A stretch of DNA of 64,000 nt from positions 81,728,911 through 81,792,910 of the forward strand of contig NC_133653.1 of the NCBI RefSeq assembly GCF_009905375.1, given 5' to 3'. The number at the start of each line of letters is the position of its first letter. Within the stretch, counting starts at the first letter, position 1. The notes beneath the pieces are model-generated. The model saw nothing but the letters and a program-made list of their open reading frames with translations. It was not told where the DNA came from and made no database searches. A program made the translations under genes and the position numbers. The DNA comes from Apium graveolens (Eukaryota; Streptophyta; Magnoliopsida; Apiales; Apiaceae). Positions 11,291-22,785 of the stretch are shown piece by piece.

Positions 11291-13186
11291 TGTCCTTGTC
11301 AAGGACTATTACATATAGAAGTTATTTGTGTTATTTTTCATTTGATATCTACAATATTAAAGTGCAAAAAATGAATTAGTCTACAGGTGATCATTAGATT
11401 ATGTTGAAGTGATTATTCATATATATTCGAAATATTTATATCTCCCACTATTTTTATCAAATCAATAGCCCTAACTATTAATTCGGAAATAATATCATCT
11501 ATATCCTTTCTATTAAGCCAAGATCCATATTTCAACAAGCGTTAGGTCACCTTTGACTTTTCTCCTACATATGATTATTTAGGTAGACAACATTTGTCAA
11601 TTATATCAACTATATAATTATTGGATAGCTTGGTGGAACAATATTTGTTCATATTTATCTAATAAATCTCGTCAAACTCTATGCCTCTTAGTTCACAATC
11701 TTATTGTGGTAACTTAGTTAAGTTAAACCATAGTCAAAAAGTATTAATATACTTCAACACATCTCCTATTATAGATGGGAGTACTTCTTTTTGGAAAACC
11801 CACTCCTTAACTATCTAGGGGTTAACGCATTGGACTCACTGGAAGGCATCTGATCAACTTAATATTAACTTTATGGTTTTGTTAATTTTAAAACGATCAT
11901 TGATCCCATCATAAAGAGATTCCCAATTTTTCCTTAAATAAAATACTTTAAATCAATATTTGTCAATGTTTTGATTTCCTGGTAGTGAGGGAGTCAAAAC
12001 GGTCTCCCTTAAAACCCACAACCTTACAAGTTCAATGAACTCACTTTTGACAAAATCGGCCCATGTCAGAAATAAAGAAGATTAGTATTTTTATTTCGTG
12101 TTTCATAAACACGAGAATCTCATAATCATTTGTTCATTTTAAAATCTTGAATCATTACAGATTTTATCTTGGTTAGCAAGAATGACATGGCTGTTGTATC
12201 TAATACATATATTCTTATTCTAATTAAGCATGCATCATTAAACTACTCTACACATACATTCATCATATGAGCATATATATGTAAAGTGCAATAAAGTAAA
12301 CGTGGTTGGTTATGTTTTCATCCTATGTGATCTTTATCAAGATAATGACAAAGATCTAGGTCAATCTAAGGTTATAAATAAATAATAGCTAACTATTACA
12401 TGTCTTCTTTATTGAATTATCTTTTCCTTTTATTGCTTTCTTGGATGGCCTCCATGGGGGATTACACTTCCTTGATATTAAATCTTCATGTCTTCATGTA
12501 TATTACAAGAATAATATATAAAAACTAATCTAATGAACTTACAAGAAGAACTTGAGTTTTATTCGAGATTTATAATTACAAGATAGAACGACATGCAAGC
12601 CATATTTAAAAAATCAAAATCATTAACCTAAGGTCATAAGCCATAACCATCCACCATGCTCAATCAACACATAAGAACATGTTAGAACACATAATCTGAT
12701 CTTAACATATCATACCCATCATGATCTAATTAAAAACAAAATATGGAATACCAAAAAAATCAAATTCAAATTCTGAAAATATTAAATCGTTGTTTACAGA
12801 CAGTAAACGACGTCAAACGTCTTATAGACGAGTCAATAATAACTTTAGCTATCAGTTTTGATCAGACGCTCGATTTTTTATCAAATAGGGTATTCGTTCG
12901 CAAAAATCGGACACCAGACCCAGATTTCAGAGACTCTGCAACATCTGATTCAGAATCCGTATCTAATGCGATTCTCATAATAAGAACTAACATAAATCAT
13001 GTACATATCAATATACATACAAATTATATAATCATCATATTATTATACAACTTACATGAATATCGTATTTTCAAACCATACATATATAAACATATTGTAT
13101 CAACATCAAAACATGGGCAAATCACGTACATGCTTGTATATCAAAAACGGTTAAACACATAAACGAATTAAACACTTTCGCAAGTA
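11291..13186 (-). other. Leader region of the decayed copia element, no gene
   Basis: This AT-rich stretch lies between the probable LTR and gag of the decayed Ty1/copia element. Near 11990-12080 the minus strand carries a conserved-looking segment (GACATGGGCCGATTTTGTC) that I associate with copia leaders. An ORF at 12743-13162 on the plus strand has no recognisable features and is probably chance. No host gene is visible. Confidence 0.35.
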
Positions 13187-13198
13187 GCTCTGATGCCA
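13187..13198 (-). other. Primer-binding-site-like sequence of the decayed copia
   Basis: The minus strand reads TGGCATCAGAGC, one mismatch from the tRNA-Met primer site TGGTATCAGAGC. It sits just inside the probable LTR and marks the start of the internal region. Confidence 0.5.
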
Positions 13199-13199
13199 T

Positions 13200-14708
13200 T
13201 AAAGGGTATTGAGCACATAATTGCAAAGGAAATAATGTAAATTAAAATTAAAATCAGAATAAAATTGAACTCTACGGAGGATCCATGTGAAAATAGATAT
13301 ATAATTCATAGTAAGAATCTTTACCTTAAAAAAGCTTAAAGAGTTCATTAATGGAGATTAATGGAGTTCCAAACCTTGTTGAATCACCACGTATTCCACT
13401 CTCGCAATCTACGCTCCACGGTATCTACAAGAACGGTTTTCTTAAAGGATTGATATGTACTAGCACCCGAAAACTTGATCTCTACCTCTCTTTCTCTTTC
13501 TTCCTGAACGGGCTAGGGTTTTGTATAACCATACATCGTTTTTCTTAAATTGGCCCTTAAAAAATTTATATAGAGAGAAAAATGAGTTTTCTAATTATAA
13601 TCTAATTATAATAAATACTAATCTGAAATCTCAATTTACTATTTAATTAAGTCACACTTAATTAATTTTAAATTATTTCCGAATTAATTTATGTAATTTC
13701 TCTCTTTTATTTATTTAATTAATTAACTCATACTTAATTAATATCATAAATAAAATAAATTACTTATTTAATTTAAAATATATAATTTAAATTATTTCGC
13801 CTTCAAGTGTTCTTTGTGTGTGACCTTGTAGGTTATTATTATATTGGCAATAATTTTAATATCTCATATTGAAATTTTAAACAATGAGCGTCATCTAGTA
13901 ATACATCATTGCTACCCATGTAATAATAATTAAATTTGTGATTCGATTAAAATTTTTGTTATAATGTACAATGTAATATAATCCCTTTAACCAAATATTA
14001 GAGATTAAACTAGAGGCATGTAATGTGTCATTCTCATCATAGTTTAATTCAAGTTTCCTTGACCAATTAGTAGACTATCATATCACAGATTTCATAGTCT
14101 AAACTCACACAAGAGCCCAATAATATTACTCCTAAAATAGAAAGGTTAAATCTCATCTAGAACATTCATATTTCTTATACGATTCATAACATATCCAATG
14201 TCCACTTTTATCATTATCCGGTCAAGGATAACTTTTAATGGAATCCAAGTATATTAATTTTCGTATAGAAATAAATGACTTCAGATCTAATGACCATTAC
14301 ATCATTATCACTATGAGAATAACTTATAACATTATAAACATGTAGTATCTCACAACGGATCAATCCACCACCATGTATCTGATACATGTGTCTATTTTTT
14401 GACTTTAGTATCACCATATATACCTATGATTAATGAGATGTGATGATCAGTCAACAAACATACTAGTCCTAATGCATTATTATTGTCCCATATAATAATA
14501 CAACTAGGGGCCTTTAGGAATATAAATATTATTCTCATAATCTCATTTCTAAGTCACGTAATTAGAGATATAGAATTGCATATCATATTCCAAGAATATT
14601 TATTAATCTAACATTTATATCACAGTAAATTAAGAGTTAATAAATTATAAAAAAATAATGGATAAGATATAAATATTAATAATCCAAATATTTTAAACTA
14701 AAATATCA
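13200..14708 (-). repeat. Probable 5' LTR of the decayed copia element
   Basis: The minus strand starts TGATATTTTAG at 14708 and runs about 1.5 kb to the primer-site-like sequence. It is AT-rich and contains typical copia-LTR-style sequence around 13870-14480. The inner boundary is approximate because the CA end is not clear, and the partner LTR is not in the window. Confidence 0.45.
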
Positions 14709-15811
14709 TAGTGTTGTCTCTATAGCACAAACACTAGTTGGCTACCACCTCTTCCGGGCAGCACGTCTCCCTTTTTCACCCTTCACTTCACTTAAAATAT
14801 TTTTTTTCATTTTCCGTCATTATTTTATTTCTTGAAAAATGTCAGGTTTCTCGAATTTTTTTCCCAATTTTCTTTTTCAAATAATGATGTGACACATAGT
14901 AGATAACAATTTTCTTAAAAATATTATAAAAAGCCATGTGTATAAATATGCGTCCAGTGCTTAGCCAGGTCATTTGATATTTATTACTCTTTCTTAGTCT
15001 TAGAAAATTTTTTGAGGAGCCTACCCCTGCTGCTATTTCTTGGTCTTTCTTTTACCGTTTACTTCACTTAAATTTTACCTTTTTTTGTTTTTCCTTCATT
15101 ATTTCTTAGTCTTTCATTTTTAGGTTCCATATAATTTTAAACATATTCTTAAATGTAAAAACTGTTAATAGTTATTCTAATAATTCTAATTGTTGATAAC
15201 CAAATGATATGTGTTAAATTTATTATATAAAAAAATTGTAATAATATTTTGAACTATTAACCTTTATTAAAAAGAAAATGGTACACAAATATTAATTTTG
15301 GTTTCACCAATTTTTGGTACCACCAACTTTTGGTTTCACTTATTTTATATCTTATAATTCTACTTTTGTATGTTTTTTATTTCTACTAAAATTTTTGGTT
15401 ACATCCTTTATTATCGTATCCTTTATTCATGTATGTATATCTTATACTTGTACATATCTTATGATTCTAATTATTTTGATTTTATTTTTGTTATCTTATA
15501 CTTTTAAGTATTTAAGTTTAATTTTATTTTTGTTTCATTATACTTCTATATGTCTTATGATTATATTAAGTTTGTTAAGTTTAATTTTATTTTTATTTTC
15601 TTATACTTAATGTTTTATGATTCTACTTCATTAAGTTTAATTTTATTTTTGTTTCAGCCTTTTGGCTTTAATCTTTGTCTTCTTAATACCATTACTAATT
15701 CAATATATTATACGTTTTTTGTTTAATCAACTTTTGGTTTCACCTCTTTTTGAATTTCATTATAACTTTAAATGTATAATTTTTATTCTTCTTTTACGAC
15801 TTATAATATTA

Positions 15812-15856
15812 AACTAGCCTACTAATAACCGGTGCAAGGCACGATTCATTTTCTAG
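15812..15856 (-). mobile_element. Helitron-like 3' end
   Basis: On the minus strand a short hairpin (GTGCCTTGCAC) is followed after about 15 bases by CTAG and then T. A hairpin shortly before CTRR and insertion before T are the marks of a Helitron 3' end. The element would extend to the right. No 5' TC end and no Rep/helicase coding were recognised, so this is only a candidate. Confidence 0.3.
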
Positions 15857-18800
15857 TCCTGTACTGAAATGCAGCATAGTTCAAAATCTGGAGTCTATTA
15901 AGAACATGCCTGGATAGTGTATGATATGAATAATAAATTTTTCGAATTCGGAAACCCATATTAATCACAAAATGTATACCTTAAATGACATGTTAAAGAA
16001 ATAAACTCTTTAATGCATGTTATTTTTCAATGAATGTTTTCATGGTGCTTGCAATACCAATGGAAATACAAATACAATATACCAGTCCAAGTTGGTATGA
16101 ATACATTAATGCAAAAAAAAAATCCCAATTGAAAAGAATTAATTTTTTTCTTTTTCATTTGAGATTTTTACAATATATAGTTTATATGTACACTGTTGCA
16201 TCATTTTTTTCTAAATTACAAACATATAGGATGTTACTGATATAAAGACATGATTGTCCACGTCAGTTGTATGTTTATGGTTGCAACATTATAGACCTGT
16301 TGCGCCTGTGACATGTGACCATCACAAAGAATCCATTAAAAGCATCTGACATCGGCAGTTTCTCAGATTGCTATTATTAATTTTCGTAAACGGCTCTAAA
16401 ATAAATAACTGTGAGATGCCAATATACCAGTAAAAGAAATATGAGAGGCAGGTTGAGGGAACCCTTTACCTGGGGGAATAAAAAAAATACCTGACAGTGA
16501 TTCACGTTAGCTGTGTAATGCTCGGGCAGGCTCAGTCATTCATCCATCGATAAGATTTCTCTTGAGCCAAACAGAGCTCCGTCCAACGAAAAAAAGCTTA
16601 TAATGACAGGCCAATGAAGGAGAGCTCATAATGACTGGTGCAACAATAATAAAGAGCTACTAATCAGTGGTACAATAACTTGTACTTCTTGTTTAAACCT
16701 GAAAGGTGGTAGAAAAATGCTTCAGAATGAAAATTGCAGACTTAAGTGATCAATAATAGTTTAAAATTAGTTGTCAAATACGTTTGCATCTTGATGGAGC
16801 CAAACTCTTACTCTCTTCATTATGACAATTTTATCGAAACCTACTAAAATTAATTTTAAGAACAGAAACAATAAAAACAACCATGATAAAAAGATTAAAA
16901 TACGGAATAGATGTTAATATATAGACTTTTAGTTATTAAAAAAGGGAAACAGGTTTCTTATAACTATAGCAGCGCACACACTGTGCATTCTTCAAGAAAT
17001 TTATCCAGTAGATATGTACATAGAGACAAAGGCAAACTCGTAATTCAATATATTAGCACAAAGATAGTAAAGTTAATATGTAGTATTAACATAATAACTG
17101 ATCAAAGATTTCAAAAATAAATGTTTGCTACGTATTCCCTTCTAATAGAAAAATGGTATCCACAATATTTAAAGAGTTTAAAACTTGTTATACCTATAAA
17201 ATTAATGAGATTAGGATGAAAAAGTGCTAAAATAGCCCCATCATGTTCCCTAGATCCTGGGTTTATAAGTTTGAAAATTTGTTAAAGCACATTATCAAAG
17301 GTGTTTGATAAACTTTACATTTACTATGTATATAGTAAACAATAGTTATATGCAATTCGTAAGCCGGTGCCATCTCATTCTATTGTTCCGGTAGAATATG
17401 CTGCGGAGCTTTAATTTCTATGACCAGCAAGTGAGCTCTTTTTCCGTGAACTTTGAGTATATTTTTCTTTATATGTTTCAATTCACTTATGTTATAAGAA
17501 TTTCAACCATATAGACTATAGAGATAAATACTATATACATCTTACCAGCCCGTCAAACTCACAAGTATGAACTAATAAAGAGCACTTGGAACCCCATTAA
17601 AGACAACTGACAGGTATGAGAAATACCAACTTAAGAATTGAATATACAATGCATATATGTAGGTGGAATTGAAAAGAAACTTTGTTCACGCAATCCTTTT
17701 CACACCTGATTTTTGTATTTATTTCTGCAAGCATTGATAACCCACTCTGAATATAAGCTAAAAACAACTTCCTTATAAAATTGCAACTTTCCCCTTTAAA
17801 CTGCAAGTTTCGCTAACCCTAATATCCTTATAAAATGTCAAAACTAAAGTTTTGGAAAAAGTATTAGAGCATAAATTGTAATTTTATTGTGAGTATATAT
17901 GAAAACCAAAATCCATAAATGCATCGAAATTCTCAGAAATTTAAACTGTTATCATCTTTGCGTAGGTTTCCAGCTGGAAAAAAGTAATGGCTGACTAACT
18001 AAAAAAATCACCAAAAACCGTTACACTCTTATCAAAATCTCAGGAAAGCACAAAACTAATACCCAACTATAATTGTCCTTACTGTGAGACCAAATCGTCC
18101 AGGTATAAGCACATGATATCTACCCTCGAGATAATAATCCATCGCCCCGAAAAATCCCATATATCAGGGATGAGAAAAGAAACATAAGCGTAACTGACAC
18201 TCTAAGGAAGCAGTGAAAAATGCATTAGACGTTGGAAGGAATTTGGTTTTTTTATTACTCAAAATTAAACACCATAAACCCAAAAACCCCATAAGATAAC
18301 AGGTTGAATTTAATGAACCAAAATCCTGAATAAGATATCCAGAGCAAGAAAAGAGAACATTAGTCTATGAAGTCTTGATACTGTGCAAGTATGGTTTTAA
18401 TTTTGAGGTTTATTTGCATTCTGTGGAGGTACCGATCAACAAATATTCTTAAATGCGGTCCTAGAAGAATAAAAAACTTGCAGTCTAAAAATGAATTATA
18501 GGAAGCTACATTTGAAGTTAATATTCTGAAATTCGAACTTAATTATATAGATTAGCAACATTTGTCGTAAAACTTAAAATATAAAGAGAAAACAACATAG
18601 CATTACATATATTATTATGAATGCAGATGAAAAGGGGTTTGCTTACAACTATAAATCTGGCCTGTAGGGATAAGGGCAAAGACCTCAAGCACGTCGGTCA
18701 GCTCCTTCGAAAAATAGGGTACAATCGTCTTCATTACATTTGCCGAAAGTCATTGTTTGTCACTATTGCCTTACTTCAAGCCTGCAATATTAAACAGGAA

Positions 18801-20594
18801 GCTACTGCTCAGGCCAAGTTTGCCAATCTCAAATTAGTCACCCACACAGTTGGTAAAAACAAATTTCACAAATAACAAAAAGTAGCTACCAATTTAAAAG
18901 TATAATATAAAGGCTAAAACTAAATATTTTCATATATTATAATGCAATTTCTAAAACTAAAGGGAGCTGTGGGTGTTTTGATAACATCATGGTCAGGATG
19001 AGAACTATGAGAGTCAACGGGAATTCAAATATACAAAGTACTGGCAATTGCAACAAAAACTTACACCCCCTACAAATTTCTAATAAAGCAGAACAATGAA
19101 AAATGAAACCTCCAATTTTTACATGTACCTTTAAATTCAAAGACCGGACCTTCCAAATCATGCCTAAATCTATGAGTTTCTTTGTTGATTATAATTCTTA
19201 AATTACTAAATAGTGAAATTGTAAAAAAAAATTCAAAGGAACGTGAATAAGGGATTGTGAAGAATTCAGGTTAGACTCCGAGGATCCTACTTTAAATCAT
19301 TAAAATTTACGCACATCTTTAATGCACTTGAGCTTTTCTGCCTCGTCAAATGCTATCAGCTTTTCATAAATAACCAAGAAATAAGTTTTGTCTTAGTAAA
19401 ACTGAACACAGATCTGCACAATAGGATTTGTTCTCTACCAGAGAGTGCATGTGAATTTTCTGGCTTGCTTCTTTCATTAATCCGTGCTACAGACACAGAT
19501 CTAAAAAAATGTAAAAACTTAAATTATTACGGATCATGTAGAGGCATAATGGCACACCAATTTAATATCTTCTAGAAATCACAAAAATGTGAAGGGGATT
19601 TTCTTTAACATAACCATAGAAATACCTTAGAATCAGCTCATAGTGATAAAAGAGTCTTTAGAATATAAGAAAATACCAGGCTAGTTCATCTCTATCGGTG
19701 ACCCTCTAACTTGATTTTTACCTTTTAAATTCAGTAGTTGGCTCGGAAAAGTGATTTCAAAGACGCCGGTAACTCTAGAGTTATATATTAGTGTGAAGAG
19801 TCCTTGATGCCAACTACGAAGATTATTCTCTTGTGCATGAAAGGTAATGAAAACCGAAGCATTAATATCAAAAAAAAGTTGAAGCAAGGGGCATAAATGA
19901 TAACATCTTCTGCCCAAAGAAAGTGTATTGGAAGATAGTAGGACATTAATTAATGCAGAAAGACGGGAAATCCCCAAAACCAAATTAAAAAATAGGCCAG
20001 ATGAAATTATAATCTGTGTACTCGATTTAAAAAGTAAAGGTTATAAAAAATGAATATTTACCTTGGTGAATGATTGTGTGCTCGTTTTATTGATTAAAGT
20101 TGCATTAAGCTGTTCATTATCTGGTTCAAAAGAAACAATCCTACATAAAAACTCAAAATAATTATGAACTGCAAAGAGTGGAGCAATCTCTTTCACATAT
20201 ATAAACTTAAAAGGTATATATGCTCCACAACTCATAAACCCCCAGGACTGAAAATTGAGTATGAACGCATTGCTTTATCTTTATCACTTCAGTCATTACA
20301 TATTTATAGTTATAAACACATCTATTTTATACACAAATACATAATATTTATGCATATGTATCGTAAAAGAAAAATGAGATCATATACATGTATATTAACA
20401 TGAAACTAAAAGTGAAGCCAAGTTGTAAAGATTACCCGTGTAACTGGAATTTCGAAGATCAAAACATCGCCATTGGAGGAGTTCAAGAGTCGGGATCGAG
20501 CAAAGCGAGAATGCTCCAGAACTGAAGTTGATAATATTATTTTTTCTAAAATTGAATAAGGGCAGAACTGAAGTTGATAATAGCTTTTACTTCC

Positions 20595-20720
20595 TAAAGG
20601 CTAAAGGCTCTAAACTTCATCCAGTATTTCATGTGTCCGCCATTCACAAGTGATGGAGAATTAGTGTTAGAGCCAGAAGTAATCCGGGACACGCGCTGGG
20701 TTAAAAATATGAGGTTTTAG
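20595..20720 (+). pseudogene. Ty3/gypsy pol C-terminal fragment
   Basis: A short plus-strand stretch reads KLHPVFHVS in one frame and DGELVLEPEVIRDTRWVK in another. Both match the conserved end of Ty3/gypsy pol after integrase, where a chromodomain often follows. A frameshift separates them. Just upstream, AGAACTGAAGTTGATAAT occurs twice, 46 bases apart (about 20518 and 20564), which may be filler or a local duplication. Confidence 0.5.
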
Positions 20721-21540
20721 TTTAGCACATAAGCTAAAAGATGAGCCTTATGCAAGTCAAAATATGAAGTATTGGAAAATATATTGGGGCTTACCTTTTC
20801 ACCCTACAGAAATGAGAAAATGTACTTTTAACTGCTGAAATGATTTTTTTGTCCATCCGATTTAGGTTAAAGTTATTTTGTTCAACCTCGTTCATTCATG
20901 AATTCCATAAAGAGTTTATTTTTACGGTTGTAGCTTCTTCATTAGAAATCTTTTGGAAAATGTTTCAATCTACAGATTACTATTTGTAGAAAATGTTACC
21001 CAGGTGATCAATTATACTTGTAGTTTCAAAGTGTCATTAATGATCCTCTTACATATTTGATCATATGTACTATGTTTATTACGTATTGATTAACATCATG
21101 TTAGACAAATTTGAGTAATAACCCACACAATTGAATATTCATTATGATGTTGGCCAGGCCCGTTCTATCCTTTTCCAGGCAGAGTTCACTCCAAGAATCA
21201 CAATAAAAAATATAAAGATCTGAGGAAAAGGTCAATGGAACAGATCGCCAACCAGGTGTAATGAGTACAGGCTACAGACAAAACATTAAACGGCACCCAA
21301 CTTCACTAAGACATGATGCATGCGGCCCGTAGATTCTGATATGGTATATTATAATATGTACAAGCTGACCTGTGAAAAACTCGTATAAATTCTGGATAAC
21401 TACATATTAAAGTAAACATATGTACACCAACTACTTCCATGTCTGCACATGCGAAGGAGTACGACTGTTTCTTGAAACTTAGGACGGCACAAATACACAA
21501 CTTATATTTGTATCGCTACCAGCCTGAGATACATTCTCTC

Positions 21541-21548
21541 TATAAAAA
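21541..21548 (+). promoter_or_regulatory. TATA box of the germin-like gene
   Basis: TATAAAAA lies about 100 bases upstream of the germin-like start codon at 21642, preceded by a CT-rich run. Position and sequence fit a plant TATA box with a leader of about 70 bases. Confidence 0.6.
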
Positions 21549-21641
21549 GGAAAATCTATGCGGACATATATACTTAAATCTTAATCACTTTATACATTCT
21601 TATCTGTAATCTATACAATCTTTTCAAAATTTAGCAAGGAA

Positions 21642-22418
21642 ATGGTGAAATTTATTGTCTTGGTCGGGCTTTTAGCTCTTTCTTTCTGTGTTGTGATGGC
21701 AGCTGACCAGAGTCCACTCCAAGATTTCTGTGTTGCTCAATCGAATAGCCAAAGTATGGTTGATGTCTTTGTTTATACTCCTTCCAACGGCATTAGACAT
21801 GTATAGTTTAGATCATAGCAATAAAACCAAACATGAATATTTTGCACTCATATGTCTATTTGCCTTGAAAATTTACTTGCAGTGCTTTTAAATGGTCTAG
21901 CATGTAAGGATCCGAGCATGGTTCAAGCCAGTGACTTTTATTTTAGCGGACTTCATATACCAGGCAACACAAGCAATGCACTTGGTTCAAACGGAACTCT
22001 AGTTTCCACTGCTCAGATTCCAGGACTGAACACACTGGGAATCTTTCTCGCCCGCATTGACTTTGCACCATGGGGTCTCAACCCGCCTCACACTCATCCC
22101 CGTGGCACTGAAATCTTAACTGTCATCCAAGGCAGTATTGAAGTTGGATTCGTCACCTCCAATCCCGACAATCGTTTGATCTCCAAGATCGTAAACAAGG
22201 GAGACGTTTTTGTCTTCCCTATCGGTCTCGTTCATTACCAGCGCAATGTAGGAAGTGGTAATGCAGTGGCTGTTGTTGCCCTTAGCAGCCAAAATCCTGG
22301 ATTAGTTACTATTGCACATGCAGTGTTTGGTTCTAAACCAGACATATCAACTGATTTACTTGTCAAAGCTTTCCAGGTGGACAAAAGCATCATCTCTAAT
22401 ATCCAGGCCAAAGTTTAG
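21642..22418 (+). CDS. GLP: Germin-like protein, two exons (21642-21753, 21883-22418)
   Basis: Exon 1 starts at the ATG at 21642 and encodes a hydrophobic signal peptide (MVKFIVLVGLLALSFCVVMA) and the start of the mature protein (DQSPLQDFC). The intron has GT at 21754 and AG at 21881-21882. Exon 2 brings the protein to 215 residues, the usual germin-like length. The cupin core has both germin boxes: PPHTHPRGTE and GDVFVFPIGLVHYQ, supplying three histidines and a glutamate for a metal ion, normally manganese. The two cysteines (in DFC and CKDP) can form the usual disulfide. N-x-S/T sites (NTS, NGT) suggest glycosylation. Germin-like proteins form secreted cell-wall oligomers, some with superoxide dismutase or oxalate oxidase activity; which one cannot be told here. 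The gene looks intact, with a TATA box at 21541. Confidence 0.93.
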
Positions 22419-22785
22419 AACATCTCAATTTTTTTAGTTATATCTACTCTTCATGTAATAATTGTGAGTATTTGTTATTCAGAATCTCTTACATGTATTT
22501 TTTAACTTTTTGTTCTCTCTTTGGACAATTTGTCCGTGAGCACAGTTACTTAGTAACTTAATTCTTTTTCGCTAATTTCTTGATAAAGTGAGCTTGAAAT
22601 TTCTGAACGCATTGATCTGTTAGATAATTTTAGTTATATATCTACAATAATATTAGACATATAAAATGTATAATTGAAAGAATCTGAAAAGACTTAAAAT
22701 TAACTTGTGCATATGTACTGGGTACAAAAACTCAATCTCCTGTTTAAGTCAGTATGACACATTATGACATGGAAAAAATCATAGA

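Larger units (their letters stand above)
9163..14708 (-). mobile_element. Decayed Ty1/copia retrotransposon (LTR, gag to integrase)
   Basis: On the minus strand a probable 5' LTR (14708 to about 13200) is followed by a primer-site-like sequence, a leader, a broken gag (about 11290-10500) and broken integrase (about 10450-9178). Reverse transcriptase is missing: the coding remnant stops where the CACTA terminus begins at 9162. Many frameshifts and stops show that it is old. The short LTR-style motifs suggest a TAR/Tork-like lineage, but this is a weak assignment. Confidence 0.65.
14709..21530. other. Mostly unassigned intergenic DNA
   Basis: I see no confident gene in this 6.8-kb stretch. At 15300-15790 there is a low-complexity T-rich region with repeated TTAAGTTTAATTTTATTTTTG-like segments. 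A Helitron-like end lies near 15815 and a gypsy fragment near 20600-20720, both listed separately. On the minus strand, short stretches at 20525-20440, 20140-20062, 19930-19725 and 18760-18650 look like exons (protein-like composition next to GT or AG sites; for example DNEQLNATLINKTSTQSFTK before a GT). They could be a decayed or unrecognised multi-exon gene, but I could not join them in one phase and do not recognise the protein. Confidence 0.3.

Noticed and set aside
12743..13162. 139-codon plus-strand ORF
   Set aside because: AT-rich, no recognisable domain, antisense to the leader of a decayed copia element.
21852..21882. In-frame extension of germin exon 2 into the intron, starting MSICLENLLA
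   Set aside because: Splicing from 21753 to 21883 restores the signal peptide and the usual germin length; the extension is intron.
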